Origin: Paraburkholderia humisilvae
GTDB taxonomy: Bacteria > Pseudomonadota > Gammaproteobacteria > Burkholderiales > Burkholderiaceae
DNA: 64,000 nucleotides
Assembly: GCF_902859855.1 (NCBI RefSeq)
Contig: NZ_CADIKH010000023.1
Span: 1-64,000 of the forward strand
Reading direction: 5' to 3'
Shown here: positions 43,392 to 52,187 of the stretch, piece by piece
How positions within the stretch are numbered: the stretch's first letter is position 1
How the letters are laid out: every line of letters starts with the position of its first letter
Notes under the pieces: generated by a model
Database searches by the model: none
What the model was told of the DNA's origin: nothing
The model's input: only the letters and a program-made list of their open reading frames with translations
Program-made: the position numbers and the translations under genes

Positions 43392-44330
43392 ATGGATACG
43401 CTCCAGAACATGCGCGTCTTTTCGCGCGTCGTCGAGGCGGGCAGTTTCACCGCCGCCGCGCAACATCTCAATACCACCACAGCCTATGCGTCGCGCGCCG
43501 TTTCGGACCTCGAAGCACATTTGCGCACGCGTCTGCTGAATCGGACCACGCGCCGCATCGCGCTTACCGAAGCAGGCGAGCGCTATTTGCAGCGCTGCGA
43601 GCAGATTCTCGCGTATGTGGACCAGGCCGAAGCGGAAGCAAGCGATGCGCATGCACGTCCGTCAGGCAGGCTGAAAGTACACGCGATGACCAGTTTCGGC
43701 CAGCACTACGTCGTACCGGCGGTTGGTGGATATCAGCAACTTTATCCTGATGTGCAGGTGGAGTTGACGCTTGCGCAGCGCATGCCCGATCTGCTTGATG
43801 AAGGCTACGACGTTGCGCTCGCGCTTGCGCAGAGTCTGCCCGATTCGGGGCTGGTGTCGCAGCGTCTGGGCAGCGTGTTTAGCATCACCTGTGCATCGCC
43901 CGCGTATCTGGAACGCAAGGGCGTGCCGCAGACACCCACGGATTTGCGCGACCACGACTGCCTGCGCATGCTGACGCCGATGTTCCCGACCGACGAATGG
44001 ATGTTCAACGGTCCAAACGGGCAGGAAACCGTTGTGCTCGGCCCGGCGACGTTCCAGGTGAACGTCGCGGAGGCGAAGGCGGTGGCGGTGCGCGAAGGGA
44101 TGGGGATCGGCCTGCTGCCGATCTACTCGGCAATCGCGGGGCTGCGTAGCGGCGAACTCGTGTGGGTGTTGCCCGAGTACACCGCGCAGGATATGAATCT
44201 GTACGCGATCTATGCGTCGCGCCAGTATCTCGACGCGAAGATTCGGACGTGGGTCGAGTATCTGCGCGACGGGTTGCCCGCGACGCTTGCAAACGATCAG
44301 GCGGAACTGCGTAAGTTCGCGCGCACCTGA
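43392..44330 (+). CDS. LysR-family regulator of the efflux operon
   Basis: The protein has 312 residues. The N-terminal winged HTH is MDTLQNMRVFSRVVEAGSFT then AAAQHLNTTTAYASRAVSDL (about 1-60). The effector-binding region follows, with GRLKVHAMTSFGQHYVVPAV near 90 and the LysR_substrate signature AVREGMGIGLLPIY near 235. It is divergent from the aae-type operon, the same arrangement as aaeR in E. coli, so it most likely activates that operon in response to aromatic carboxylic acids and represses itself. Start ATG 43392 has no strong ribosome site (AAGGGTCGAC). Confidence 0.9.
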   Translation: MDTLQNMRVFSRVVEAGSFTAAAQHLNTTTAYASRAVSDLEAHLRTRLLNRTTRRIALTEAGERYLQRCEQILAYVDQAEAEASDAHARPSGRLKVHAMTSFGQHYVVPAVGGYQQLYPDVQVELTLAQRMPDLLDEGYDVALALAQSLPDSGLVSQRLGSVFSITCASPAYLERKGVPQTPTDLRDHDCLRMLTPMFPTDEWMFNGPNGQETVVLGPATFQVNVAEAKAVAVREGMGIGLLPIYSAIAGLRSGELVWVLPEYTAQDMNLYAIYASRQYLDAKIRTWVEYLRDGLPATLANDQAELRKFART

Positions 44331-44548
44331 GCGAAGGCCTGCGCGAATGTCTGAGGGAATACCTGAGCGAATATCGGCCGAACGCTCCGACGCTGGCGGT
44401 TCAGGTACGACGTTACAAATGGCCGTTGCATCGCAACACTTCCTTACTTCCCCCGCAGACCGGTTTTGCTAACGTGGAGTCCGTGCCGTCGCTCGAACGC
44501 GGCGGCGCACGTTGCAATCCGCTACGACGATCTACGAAGAGGGAAAAC

Positions 44549-44713
44549 ATGGATACGCATCTGATGATCGGTGTCGCCGTTATTTTCGGGCTGATCGCGG
44601 TTGCCGCGTCGCGCGATCTGCTACGTCGCTTGCGGCCGCAGCCGCGGCTCGTGCCGGTCAAATCGACGACGGCGCTCAAGCCCGCGCGCAAGGATGACGC
44701 GAGCAGCCTCTGA
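44549..44713 (+). CDS. Small single-pass membrane protein, unknown
   Basis: The protein has 54 residues: MDTHLMIGVAVIFGLIAVAA, then SRDLLRRLRPQPRLVPVKST and a short basic end. There is one membrane segment (about 5-21) with a basic cytoplasmic tail. AGAGGGAAA lies 4-6 bases before ATG 44549, which supports this start over the longer frame from 44426. No family recognised. It stands alone after the LysR gene. Confidence 0.6.
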   Translation: MDTHLMIGVAVIFGLIAVAASRDLLRRLRPQPRLVPVKSTTALKPARKDDASSL

Positions 44714-44743
44714 GTCCGGTTTGAGTCCGACCTGAGTCCGGCT
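44711..44743 (+). repeat. 11-bp tandem repeat, three copies, at the stop of the small membrane protein
   Basis: TGAGTCCGGTT, TGAGTCCGACC, TGAGTCCGGCT; the first TGA is the stop codon of the preceding gene. Confidence 0.8.
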
Positions 44744-44802
44744 CTCGGGTCCCGATTCGAGCGAGGCAGGCGCGCGTCGGCTGAGCGCCGTTGCCGTTGC
44801 GT

Positions 44803-45651
44803 TCAGATCTCGACGACCTTGTTCCAGCTGAACTGCTCGTTTTCGAGCTTGCGCGCGCGCCAGTCGAAGTAGCCGCGCGGATTGCACACTACACGCGTGC
44901 CGTTCTCGACGTAATCGAAGCCGGTATGGGTGTGGCCGTGAATCCATAGCGCAACGGGTGCGCGGACCAATGCGGGCAGGTCGCTGACGAAGCCCGCCGA
45001 TACCCGGTCATCTGTATAACGCTCCGCAAGGCTGCGACGATGCGGCGCATGATGCGTCACGACGATCGTTTTGCCTGTGAACGGCTGCGCGAGTTCGCGT
45101 GTCAGCCACGCGAGTGAGCGTGTATGCAGCGCGAGTGAATCGGCCGGCGTGAAATCGCGAGGGGTGCCGCGTTCGAGCGGCGTGGCTGCGCGTGGCGTGC
45201 TCGCCCGCTCCTTTGCCGGGTCGCCCCACGTGACCTGGATCAGTCCGCGATAGTCGAGCATCGCGCGCTGCGTGGCCGCCATGGAGGCAGCCCGCTCTTC
45301 CGGTTGTGCACCGTACAACTCGAAATCGGTCCACAGCGTCGTGCCGAGCACGCGCCAGCGGCCTTGCGGATCGACCAGCGCCGCGTTGTTCAGAAAGTGC
45401 ACGTTGTCAACGGAGCGCGCGGCATCCTGCATCGCCGCTTCGAGCGCGCCGAATTCGCCGTCGTAGTACTCGTGATTGCCCGGTACGTAGACGACCGGCA
45501 CCGCGCCGTCGAAGGTTTGCGCGGCCCAGCGCAAACCTTGCGCGTGATTGTGGATGTCGCCCGCCAGCACGACGAGGTCGGCGTCGGCGTGCGGAATCAC
45601 GTCGGGCTCGTCGCATTCGAGATGCAGATCGGACAGCACGCGAATCCTCAT
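44803..45651 (-). CDS. Calcineurin-like metallophosphoesterase
   Basis: The protein has 282 residues. The start at 45651 follows CGGAG; MRIRVLSDLHLECDEPD is the family opening. Dinuclear metal motifs are in order: DLH (about 8-10), GDIHNH (about 31-36), GNHEYYDG (about 59-66), VVTHHAPHRRS (about 197) and HGHTHTGFDY (about 239). It hydrolyses phosphoesters; the substrate is unknown (the family includes cyclic-nucleotide phosphodiesterases and Ap4A hydrolases). Confidence 0.9.
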   Translation of the reverse strand: MRIRVLSDLHLECDEPDVIPHADADLVVLAGDIHNHAQGLRWAAQTFDGAVPVVYVPGNHEYYDGEFGALEAAMQDAARSVDNVHFLNNAALVDPQGRWRVLGTTLWTDFELYGAQPEERAASMAATQRAMLDYRGLIQVTWGDPAKERASTPRAATPLERGTPRDFTPADSLALHTRSLAWLTRELAQPFTGKTIVVTHHAPHRRSLAERYTDDRVSAGFVSDLPALVRAPVALWIHGHTHTGFDYVENGTRVVCNPRGYFDWRARKLENEQFSWNKVVEI

Positions 45652-45772
45652 CGATACGGCTCCGTTGCGTTGCCGCGCAGGCGGCGCGAATTCTGTTAAT
45701 GCCCGCGCCACGGCGGCGCGGATGATGCGTCTAGCGTAGCACCTTGATACTTTCCGCAACGGGATCGTGTCG

Positions 45773-46201
45773 TCAGGCTGCCTTTTTCGCGCGTCGCGCG
45801 GCGCGTTTGAATGGCGCGACATAAGCGAGTGCGCATACGAAAAACAGCAACGCGAGCAGCGCTTCGAGCCACGCGAGCAATGCGCTCGGACCGCGGTCGC
45901 TCATGCCGCGCACGATGCCTTCCATCAGATATAGCAATACCAGCATCGACGCCCACTGCAGCGTGTACAGACGGCGGCGCCACACGCCGCGCAGTGCCAG
46001 CACGAGCGGTACGGCCTTCAGCACGAGTGCCGAACCGCCCGCCCGCAGCGGTGCGATGCGCCATTCCCACGCGATGCACAGCGCGATCAGCAGGATGAGT
46101 GCAGCGGCTGCGCCGTACGCGGCCCATGCCCGCGCGCGCGGGATGGACGCGGAAACGGTCACGGCAGCCGCCGGGTTGGGGGAGTGCAATGGCGTGTTCA
46201 T
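45773..46201 (-). CDS. DUF2069 membrane protein
   Basis: The protein has 142 residues with about four hydrophobic segments (about 25-45, 56-70, 80-98, 108-128). The stretch LKAVPLVLALRGVWRRRLYT and LLYLMEGIVRGMSD match DUF2069, a small inner-membrane family commonly located next to wrbA in proteobacteria, as here (30 bp apart). It is likely co-transcribed with wrbA. Function unknown. Confidence 0.9.
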   Translation of the reverse strand: MNTPLHSPNPAAAVTVSASIPRARAWAAYGAAAALILLIALCIAWEWRIAPLRAGGSALVLKAVPLVLALRGVWRRRLYTLQWASMLVLLYLMEGIVRGMSDRGPSALLAWLEALLALLFFVCALAYVAPFKRAARRAKKAA

Positions 46202-46231
46202 CGTGATACGGGGTGCTTGCGCATTGTTTGC

Positions 46232-46834
46232 CTACGGACGTTCGGTCAGCGACGCCGCGGTGCGTGCGATGCGTGTGCCGAGTGCGATGGCAAGTGCCTT
46301 CTCGTCGGCGGAGATGCCGTGCGCGGCGGAATCCGCACGCGCGTGGTGCGACGCGCCGTACGGCGTGCCGCCCGTTTGTGTCATGTTCAGCAGGCTTTCG
46401 GTGTACGGGATGCCGACGATCAGCATGCCGTGGTGCAGAAGCGGCAGCATCATCGACAGCAGCGTGGTCTCCTGGCCGCCGTGCAGGCTGCCGGTCGACG
46501 TGAACACGCATGCGGGTTTGCCGGCGAGCGCACCCGACAACCATTGCGGCGTGGTGCCGTCGAGAAAGTATTTGAGCGGCGCGGCCATATTGCCGAAGCG
46601 GGTCGGCGAGCCGAGCGCGAGGCCGGCGCATTCTTCGAGGTCGCGCAATTCCGCATAGGGCGGTCCTGCGGACGGGATATCCGGCGCGGTGGCCTCGCAC
46701 ACCGTCGAAACCGGCGGTACGGTACGCACGCGTGCCTGCATGCCCGGGACGCTGTCGACGCCTTGCGCGATCGCGAGCGCGAGTTCGCGCGTCGCGCCAT
46801 GCCGGCTGTAGTAAAGCACGAGGATGTCTTTCAT
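46232..46834 (-). CDS. wrbA: NAD(P)H:quinone oxidoreductase WrbA
   Basis: The protein has 200 residues, standard length. Flavodoxin-like; the FMN phosphate loop is LVLYYSRHGATRELA (about 5-19), and the family segments GSPTRFGNMAAPLKYFLD (about 75-92), GSLHGGQETTLLSMMLPLLH and TPYGASH are present. It reduces quinones by two electrons and protects against oxidative stress. First gene of a pair with DUF2069; divergent from yihY. Confidence 0.94.
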   Translation of the reverse strand: MKDILVLYYSRHGATRELALAIAQGVDSVPGMQARVRTVPPVSTVCEATAPDIPSAGPPYAELRDLEECAGLALGSPTRFGNMAAPLKYFLDGTTPQWLSGALAGKPACVFTSTGSLHGGQETTLLSMMLPLLHHGMLIVGIPYTESLLNMTQTGGTPYGASHHARADSAAHGISADEKALAIALGTRIARTAASLTERP

Positions 46835-46920
46835 GGGCTCATTTTAGTGAACGGGTATTATAGGGGCTCGTTCCCGCGCTCAGGCCGCCGTTCACACCCG
46901 GCAGCATCACGGAGAGATTG

Positions 46921-48279
46921 ATGAAGTGGAAGGTGCCCGGCTTGCGCTCGTGCGTGTTATCGCTGTTGTCCCGCTTGCGGGTCGATTTCGACACAATCAA
47001 ACGCCTCGCGCATTTCGCCGCGCAGCGCAGTAGCGAAGACCGTATTCCACAAGTAGCGGGCAGTCTCACCTTCACGACGATGCTCTCGCTCGTGCCGCTC
47101 GCAACGGTCGCGTTCGCTCTCTTTACGGCGTTTCCGATATTTGCTTCATTTCAGACATCGCTGCAGGGTTTTCTCGCCGATCATCTGATGCCGGAGCAGT
47201 TCAACAACCAGATCTTCAAATACCTGAACCAGTTCGCGTCGAAGGCCAAGGGGCTGACGACGCTCGGGCTGATCTTTCTGTTCCTCACGTCCGTGATGAC
47301 GATGATGACCGTCGAGTCCGCGTTCAACGTGATCTGGCGCGTGCGCAAGGCACGGCCGCTGGCGCAGCGGGTGCTGGTCTACTGGGCGATTCTGACCCTC
47401 GGGCCGCTGCTGATCGGCGTGAGTCTGTCAATTTCGTCGTATCTCTTTACGCGATCGATGGCGTACACGGCGACGCAGCACATTCCGTCGATGATCGAAT
47501 GGGCGTTGACCGGGGCCGCGCTGCCGCTGACGATACTCGCGTTCACGCTGATGTACGTGTTCGTGCCGAATTGCCGGGTCGCATGGCGCGACGCGGCGGT
47601 GGGCGGGCTGTGCGCGGCGGTGGCGTTCGAATTCGCGAAGCGCGGCTTCGGCTTCTACATTCGCCGCATACCGAGCTATACGGCGGTGTACGGCGCGTTC
47701 GCGGTCGTGCCGCTGTTCCTGATATGGATGTACCTGAGCTGGTTCATCACACTGGCCGGTGCGATGATCGCGTCGGCGCTGCCGGCCATCCGTATCGGGC
47801 AGTTTCACCGGCCTTACTTTCCCGGCGGCGATCTGTTGTATGCGCTTGAACTGCTCGCGATGCTCAGCGAAGCGCGCGACATCGGCTCGCGTGGCTACAC
47901 GGTGCCGGCGCTCGCGCGGATGCTTCGCCGCGATATGGACACGACCGTGCGCCTGCTGCAGCAACTGGAGGCGATCGGCTGGATCGTGCCGATTGATGAC
48001 AACGGTTTGCAGCCGCACCACGTCTTGCTGGCCAACCCGAATCAGATTACCGTGCGGCAGTTATACGATCTGCTCGTGATCGATCGCAACGAGCTCGCGT
48101 ATCAGGCCAATCTCGATTCGACGCACGTCCATGGTGCGACGCTGCTTGCCGCGCTCGAAAACGACAAGCTCGATGTCACGCTGGCCGCGTTGATCGCGGC
48201 GCGCGCGAGTGAGCGGACCGTGCAGCGGTCCGATGACGGCGCGCGCAGCCCATCGACCATACCGCATCGGGTTGCGTAG
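46921..48279 (+). CDS. yihY: YihY-family inner-membrane protein
   Basis: The protein has 452 residues. The start is ATG 46921 after GGAGAG (a TTG directly before is less likely). Six membrane segments lie in residues 45-300 in the YihY/BrkB pattern: AGSLTFTTMLSLVPLATVAF, RVLVYWAILTLGPLLIGVSL and YGAFAVVPLFLIWMYLSWFI. The C-terminal 140 residues look like a winged-helix-type soluble domain (YTVPALARMLRRDMDTTVRL). Such proteins were once called tRNA-processing ribonuclease BN in error; the true role is unknown, possibly transport. Confidence 0.9.
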   Translation: MKWKVPGLRSCVLSLLSRLRVDFDTIKRLAHFAAQRSSEDRIPQVAGSLTFTTMLSLVPLATVAFALFTAFPIFASFQTSLQGFLADHLMPEQFNNQIFKYLNQFASKAKGLTTLGLIFLFLTSVMTMMTVESAFNVIWRVRKARPLAQRVLVYWAILTLGPLLIGVSLSISSYLFTRSMAYTATQHIPSMIEWALTGAALPLTILAFTLMYVFVPNCRVAWRDAAVGGLCAAVAFEFAKRGFGFYIRRIPSYTAVYGAFAVVPLFLIWMYLSWFITLAGAMIASALPAIRIGQFHRPYFPGGDLLYALELLAMLSEARDIGSRGYTVPALARMLRRDMDTTVRLLQQLEAIGWIVPIDDNGLQPHHVLLANPNQITVRQLYDLLVIDRNELAYQANLDSTHVHGATLLAALENDKLDVTLAALIAARASERTVQRSDDGARSPSTIPHRVA

Positions 48280-48437
48280 CCGCCGCTTGTCTGAGCGCGC
48301 GTCGGTGCCGCGCACTGGGTCGCCCGGCTGCTGCACACAGGGGCCGCGTATCGGGTCGCACACCCGAGGCACACCCGAGGCGGATGACCAGACCGATTAC
48401 CCGATGGTCGCGGGTACGGTCGGCAACGCCGCATCGG

Positions 48438-48764
48438 CTAGAGCGAGATCTTTCCCGTGCAGATGTCCTTGAACATCACCCAGTCGCCCATCAGGCTGTA
48501 GATCGGGTGGCGGAACGTGGCGGGATGATTCTTTTCAAAGAAGAAATGCCCGACCCATGCGAAGCCGTATCCGCAAATGACCGCGACCGGCAGCCACAAC
48601 CAGTCGGACGACGCGAGCGCCATCGCGACGCAACCGATCACGCCAAGCGAACCGAGGAAGTGCAGCCGTCGCGAAGTCAGATTGCGATGCTCTTCCAGAT
48701 AGTACGGATAGAACTCCGCAAAGTTCGCGAATTGCGGTTCTTCGTGCGTGGAGTGCGGGTCCAT
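48438..48764 (-). CDS. DUF962 / Mpo1-like protein
   Basis: The protein has 108 residues. It has the family motifs FAEFYPYYLEEHRNLTSRRL with HFLGSLGVIG (His near 35), and HFFFEKNHPATFRHPIYSLM (about 73-92), whose histidines in yeast Mpo1 bind the iron needed to oxidise 2-hydroxy fatty acids. Two hydrophobic segments lie near 40-70. The bacterial function is not established. It is convergent with yihY and has no operon partner. Confidence 0.85.
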   Translation of the reverse strand: MDPHSTHEEPQFANFAEFYPYYLEEHRNLTSRRLHFLGSLGVIGCVAMALASSDWLWLPVAVICGYGFAWVGHFFFEKNHPATFRHPIYSLMGDWVMFKDICTGKISL

Positions 48765-48950
48765 CTTCAGCTCCCGAGCGTTGGCGCCTGCAGGTTCAAT
48801 TCATTGTGCGTCGTTCCACGCAGGGGCGCAACCTGGCCGTTCGGCCGATGGTGCGCCGTCGCTCACGCGGGTAAGGTGTCGGCGGTGGAGTCGCGACGGC
48901 GCGGCGTGCACGAGTTCCGCGCGCCGCATGCGTGATGCTTGAGCGGTCGG

Positions 48951-49793
48951 CTAGGACTGTGTGGGCGCCGGCGCCGGCATCAGTGCGGCGAACGTATAAA
49001 GCGCGTCGAGCGTGGCGTCCGGCTGCTCGGCCATCAGCGCGTGGCCAGCGTCGAGCGTGACGACGTCGAACTTCACGTTCGCTTGCCGGAATGCCTCGGC
49101 GAGCGCGCGGGTGGCGCGCGGCGGCGTCATCCCATCGCGCCTGCCGACCATCACACGCACCGGGCAGCGCACCTGCGCGGCGCGCTCGAGGCCGTCCGCA
49201 TAGTCGTTGCATGCGCTGAAGTCGGTGTGAAAGAGACGCGGCTCGCCGGTCGCCGCGACGCGTTCCATCAGGCGCTGGTTCATCCCGTGCAGCCAGAAGC
49301 CGGGCGCGGGGGACGACGGTTTCGCGGCGATCGTCGAATGCGACCACTGGTTGACCATCGCGATCGCTTCGGTTTCGCGCTCGCGCGCGGCTTCGAGCAG
49401 TGCGTCCGAAACGGTCATCGGCACGGCGGTCGCGAGGAGCGCAAGGTGTGTCGCCCGCGCGGGGTAGCGCGCGGTGAAATCGAGCGCGACAAGCGACCCC
49501 ATGCTATGTCCGGCGACCCATGCGCGCGCGGTGCCGGTCGCGTCCAGCAGTGCCGCGAGCCAGTCCGCCAGCGCGCCGATACGGGGCAGCGCCGGGCCTG
49601 CGCTGCGGCAGTGTCCGGGAAGATCGGGCGCCAGCACGCTGAAGCCGTGATGCGCGAAGTAGCGGGTTTGCAGCGCCCAAACGCTGTGGTCGTGCTGTGC
49701 GCCGTGAATAAAGACGGCGACGGGCAGCGCAGGGTCGAAAGGCTTGCCGCCGGTGTACGCGTAAGCGGCTTTGCCATGGACATCGACGATCAT
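48951..49793 (-). CDS. Alpha/beta hydrolase
   Basis: The protein has 280 residues. The oxyanion region is AVFIHGAQHDHSVWA, the nucleophile elbow GHSMGS (Ser97), an acid is likely in VGRRDGMTPP, and the His is in LDAGHALMAE. The substrate is unknown. Its ATG overlaps the stop of the upstream metY pseudogene (ATGA, 49790-49793), so translation would normally be coupled to metY; with metY frameshifted, that coupling depends on the frame used upstream. Confidence 0.88.
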   Translation of the reverse strand: MIVDVHGKAAYAYTGGKPFDPALPVAVFIHGAQHDHSVWALQTRYFAHHGFSVLAPDLPGHCRSAGPALPRIGALADWLAALLDATGTARAWVAGHSMGSLVALDFTARYPARATHLALLATAVPMTVSDALLEAARERETEAIAMVNQWSHSTIAAKPSSPAPGFWLHGMNQRLMERVAATGEPRLFHTDFSACNDYADGLERAAQVRCPVRVMVGRRDGMTPPRATRALAEAFRQANVKFDVVTLDAGHALMAEQPDATLDALYTFAALMPAPAPTQS

Positions 49794-51164
49794 TCGGGCT
49801 CCTTGCGCGCGAGGCTGGCGGTTGCGTCGGCCTGAGGCTTCGCCGCCGCGGACGTCTGATGGTCTTGCCGGCCGCCGGCGGCCGGCTGCGCCGCCTTCAG
49901 TGCGCGCTTGAGATCGTCGATCAGGTCATCCGGGTCTTCGAGGCCGATGGACAGCCGCACCGTGCCTTCCGCGATGCCGGCGGCCGCGAGCGCCGCGCGG
50001 TCCATCCGGAAGTGCGTGGTCGACGCGGGGTGAATCACGAGCGAGCGCGCATCGCCAACGTTCGCGAGATGCGAAAACAGGGCGAGCGCTTCGATGAAGC
50101 GGCGGCCGGCCGCGCGGTCGCCGCGCAGGTCGAAGCTGAACACGGCGCCCGCGCCGCGCGGCAGCAGACGCGTGGCGAGCGCATGGTCCGGATGCGTTGG
50201 CAGTTCCGGGTAAGCGACCGATTCGACCGCCGGGTGCGCGGCGAGAAAATCCACCACCTTACGTGTGTTCGCAACATGGCGCTCCATACGCAGCGGCAAC
50301 GTTTCAATGCCCTGTAGCAGTTGCCATGCAGCCTGCGGATGCAGGCACGCGCCGAAGTCGCGCAGCCCTTCGCGGCGCGCGCGCAGCAGGAATGGCGCGA
50401 CCGTGCTTTCTTCGGCGAACACCATCCCGTGAAAGCCCGGATACGGCTCGGTGAACTCCGGAAAACGGCCCGACGCGGTGAAGTTGAAGGTGCCGCCGTC
50501 CACCAGCACGCCGCCGATCGTCGTGCCGTGGCCGCCGAGAAACTTGGTCGCCGAGTGATAGACGAAGTCCGCGCCGTGCTCGAACGGCTTGAGCAGATAC
50601 GGCGTCGTAAACGTCGAGTCGACCAGTAGCGGCACGCGGTGCTCATGCGCGATGTGCGCGACCGTCGCGATATCGAGCACGTCGAGGCCCGGGTTGCCGA
50701 GCGTTTCGCCGAACAGCAGCCGCGTATTCGGCCGCAGTGCGGCGCGCCAGCCATCGAGATCGCCGGGCCTGACGAAGGTGGTGTCGATCCCGAAGCGCGG
50801 CAGCGTGTAGCTGAGCAGATTGTGCGATCCGCCATACAGCGCGCTGGACCGCGACGATATGCGAACCCGCGCCCATCAGCGTGGCGATCGCGAGGTGCAG
50901 CGCCGCCTGGCCGCTTGCGGTGCCCAGCGCGCCCGCGCCGTTCTCGAGCGCGGCCACGCGCTCCTCGAATACGGCCACGGTCGGGTTCGAGATCCGCGAG
51001 TACACGTGCCCCGCGCGCTCCATGTTGAAGAGCGCGGCCGCATGATCGGTATCATGAAACGAGAAGGAGGTGGTCTGGTAGATCGGCGTCGCGCGCGCGC
51101 CGGTGGCAGGGTCGGGGGCCGCGCCGGCATGCAGCGCGAGCGTGTCGAAGCGGTTGGCTGGCAT
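49790..51164 (-). pseudogene. metY: O-acetylhomoserine aminocarboxypropyltransferase with a one-base frameshift
   Basis: The reading begins at ATG 51164 (MPANRFDTLALHAGAAPDPA, then YQTTSFSFHDTDHAAALFNM) and is normal to GAGSHIVA (codon 105, ending 50850). One extra base (a G at 50849/50850) then shifts the frame; skipping it restores SSALYGGSHNLLSYTLPRFG and all later family motifs: LGNPGLDVLDI, DSTFTTPYLL, the PLP-lysine motif HSATKFLGGHG, and SLVIHPASTTH. The repaired protein would have 457 residues, including a 25-residue polar tail. MetY makes homocysteine from O-acetylhomoserine and sulfide. It may be a true pseudogene or a sequencing error at a G pair. The alpha/beta hydrolase gene overlaps its end. 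Confidence 0.85.
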
Positions 51165-51376
51165 CGGATCGGCTGGCCGTGAAGCCGCGCGAAGGTGACG
51201 GTGCGGCCATCGTATCATCCGTGTGGCCGCGTCGGACAGCACGCAGCCGCTGGCGCGCGGCCGCTCCGCGCGCACCTCCTGGCCGCTTGCCCCGCTGCTT
51301 TCCTTTTAGGGGCCTTTCCGCTAGCATCAAAAATAATGCCATTCAAGCCTTTCCGCGCTTCATCAGGAGACGAATC

Positions 51377-51829
51377 ATGCGAGTCAGCGATATCCTCAAA
51401 GTCAAAGGGAATACCCTATTCACGGTAACCCCCGACACTCCGCTCAATGACGCAGTCAATGCGATGGCCGAACACGATATCGGCTCGCTCGTCGTGATGG
51501 AGTACGGCGACCTGGTCGGCATGCTGACCTTCCGGGAAATCATCCTCACGTTGTCCCGCAACGGCGGCAGTGTCGGCACCACGACGATCCGCAAGATCAT
51601 GGACGACCATCCGGTAACCTGCACGCCGGAAACGGACGTCAACGAAGTGCGCCGCATGATGCTCGAGCATCACGTGCGTTACCTGCCGGTCATGGACAGC
51701 CGCGCGCTGATGGGCGTGATTTCGTTCTATGACGTCGCGAAGGCGGTGGTCGAAGAGCAGGGCTTCGAGAACCGGATGCTGAAGGCCTACATTCGCGACT
51801 GGCCGGAAGAGCGGGAACAGGCACAGTAA
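51377..51829 (+). CDS. CBS-domain pair protein
   Basis: The protein has 150 residues. AGGAGA precedes ATG 51377. It is almost wholly two CBS repeats: residues 1-62 (VSDILKVKGNTLFTVTPDTP, GSLVVMEYGDLVGMLTFREI) and about 72-130 (IMDDHPVTCTPETDVNEVRR, LPVMDSRALMGVISFYDVAK). Such stand-alone CBS proteins bind adenosine nucleotides and act as sensors. The target is unknown. Single gene; a hairpin terminator lies 240 bp downstream. Confidence 0.92.
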   Translation: MRVSDILKVKGNTLFTVTPDTPLNDAVNAMAEHDIGSLVVMEYGDLVGMLTFREIILTLSRNGGSVGTTTIRKIMDDHPVTCTPETDVNEVRRMMLEHHVRYLPVMDSRALMGVISFYDVAKAVVEEQGFENRMLKAYIRDWPEEREQAQ

Positions 51830-52072
51830 GGGGTTCTGTCACGGGTCCATTCAGGACCGACCGCGGTAACGGCGACGAAAAGGGCGACGAAAAGGGCCAC
51901 GCTATCCGGCGCACACACCGGGTGAACGCGCCCCCGCTCCCGCCGCGGAGCACACCGGCCACCCGACGGGCGAGCAGACTTCACGTTACCGCGTCACCCG
52001 TTTGGTGTACGGTACGGGTTATCCCGATGTCGCCGCGCTGTTGTCGATACCGGATCGCTGACGATGCATTGG

Positions 52073-52099
52073 AGCGCGCGCGCAAGCGTGCGCTTTTTT
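52073..52099 (+). terminator. Intrinsic terminator
   Basis: AGCGCGCGC (52073-52081), GCAA loop, GCGTGCGCT (52086-52094) with one G-T wobble, then TTTTT. It lies 240 bp past the CBS gene and 90 bp before the MFS gene, so it could also end an unannotated short RNA in the 51830-52072 stretch. Confidence 0.75.
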
Positions 52100-52187
52100 G
52101 TGTCCGCTCGCGCGGCCAGTTGGCCGCCCGACGGACCATCGTCTACCTTACATTGTGCCTTTCGGCCTGACCCGCCCCGCCCACCCG

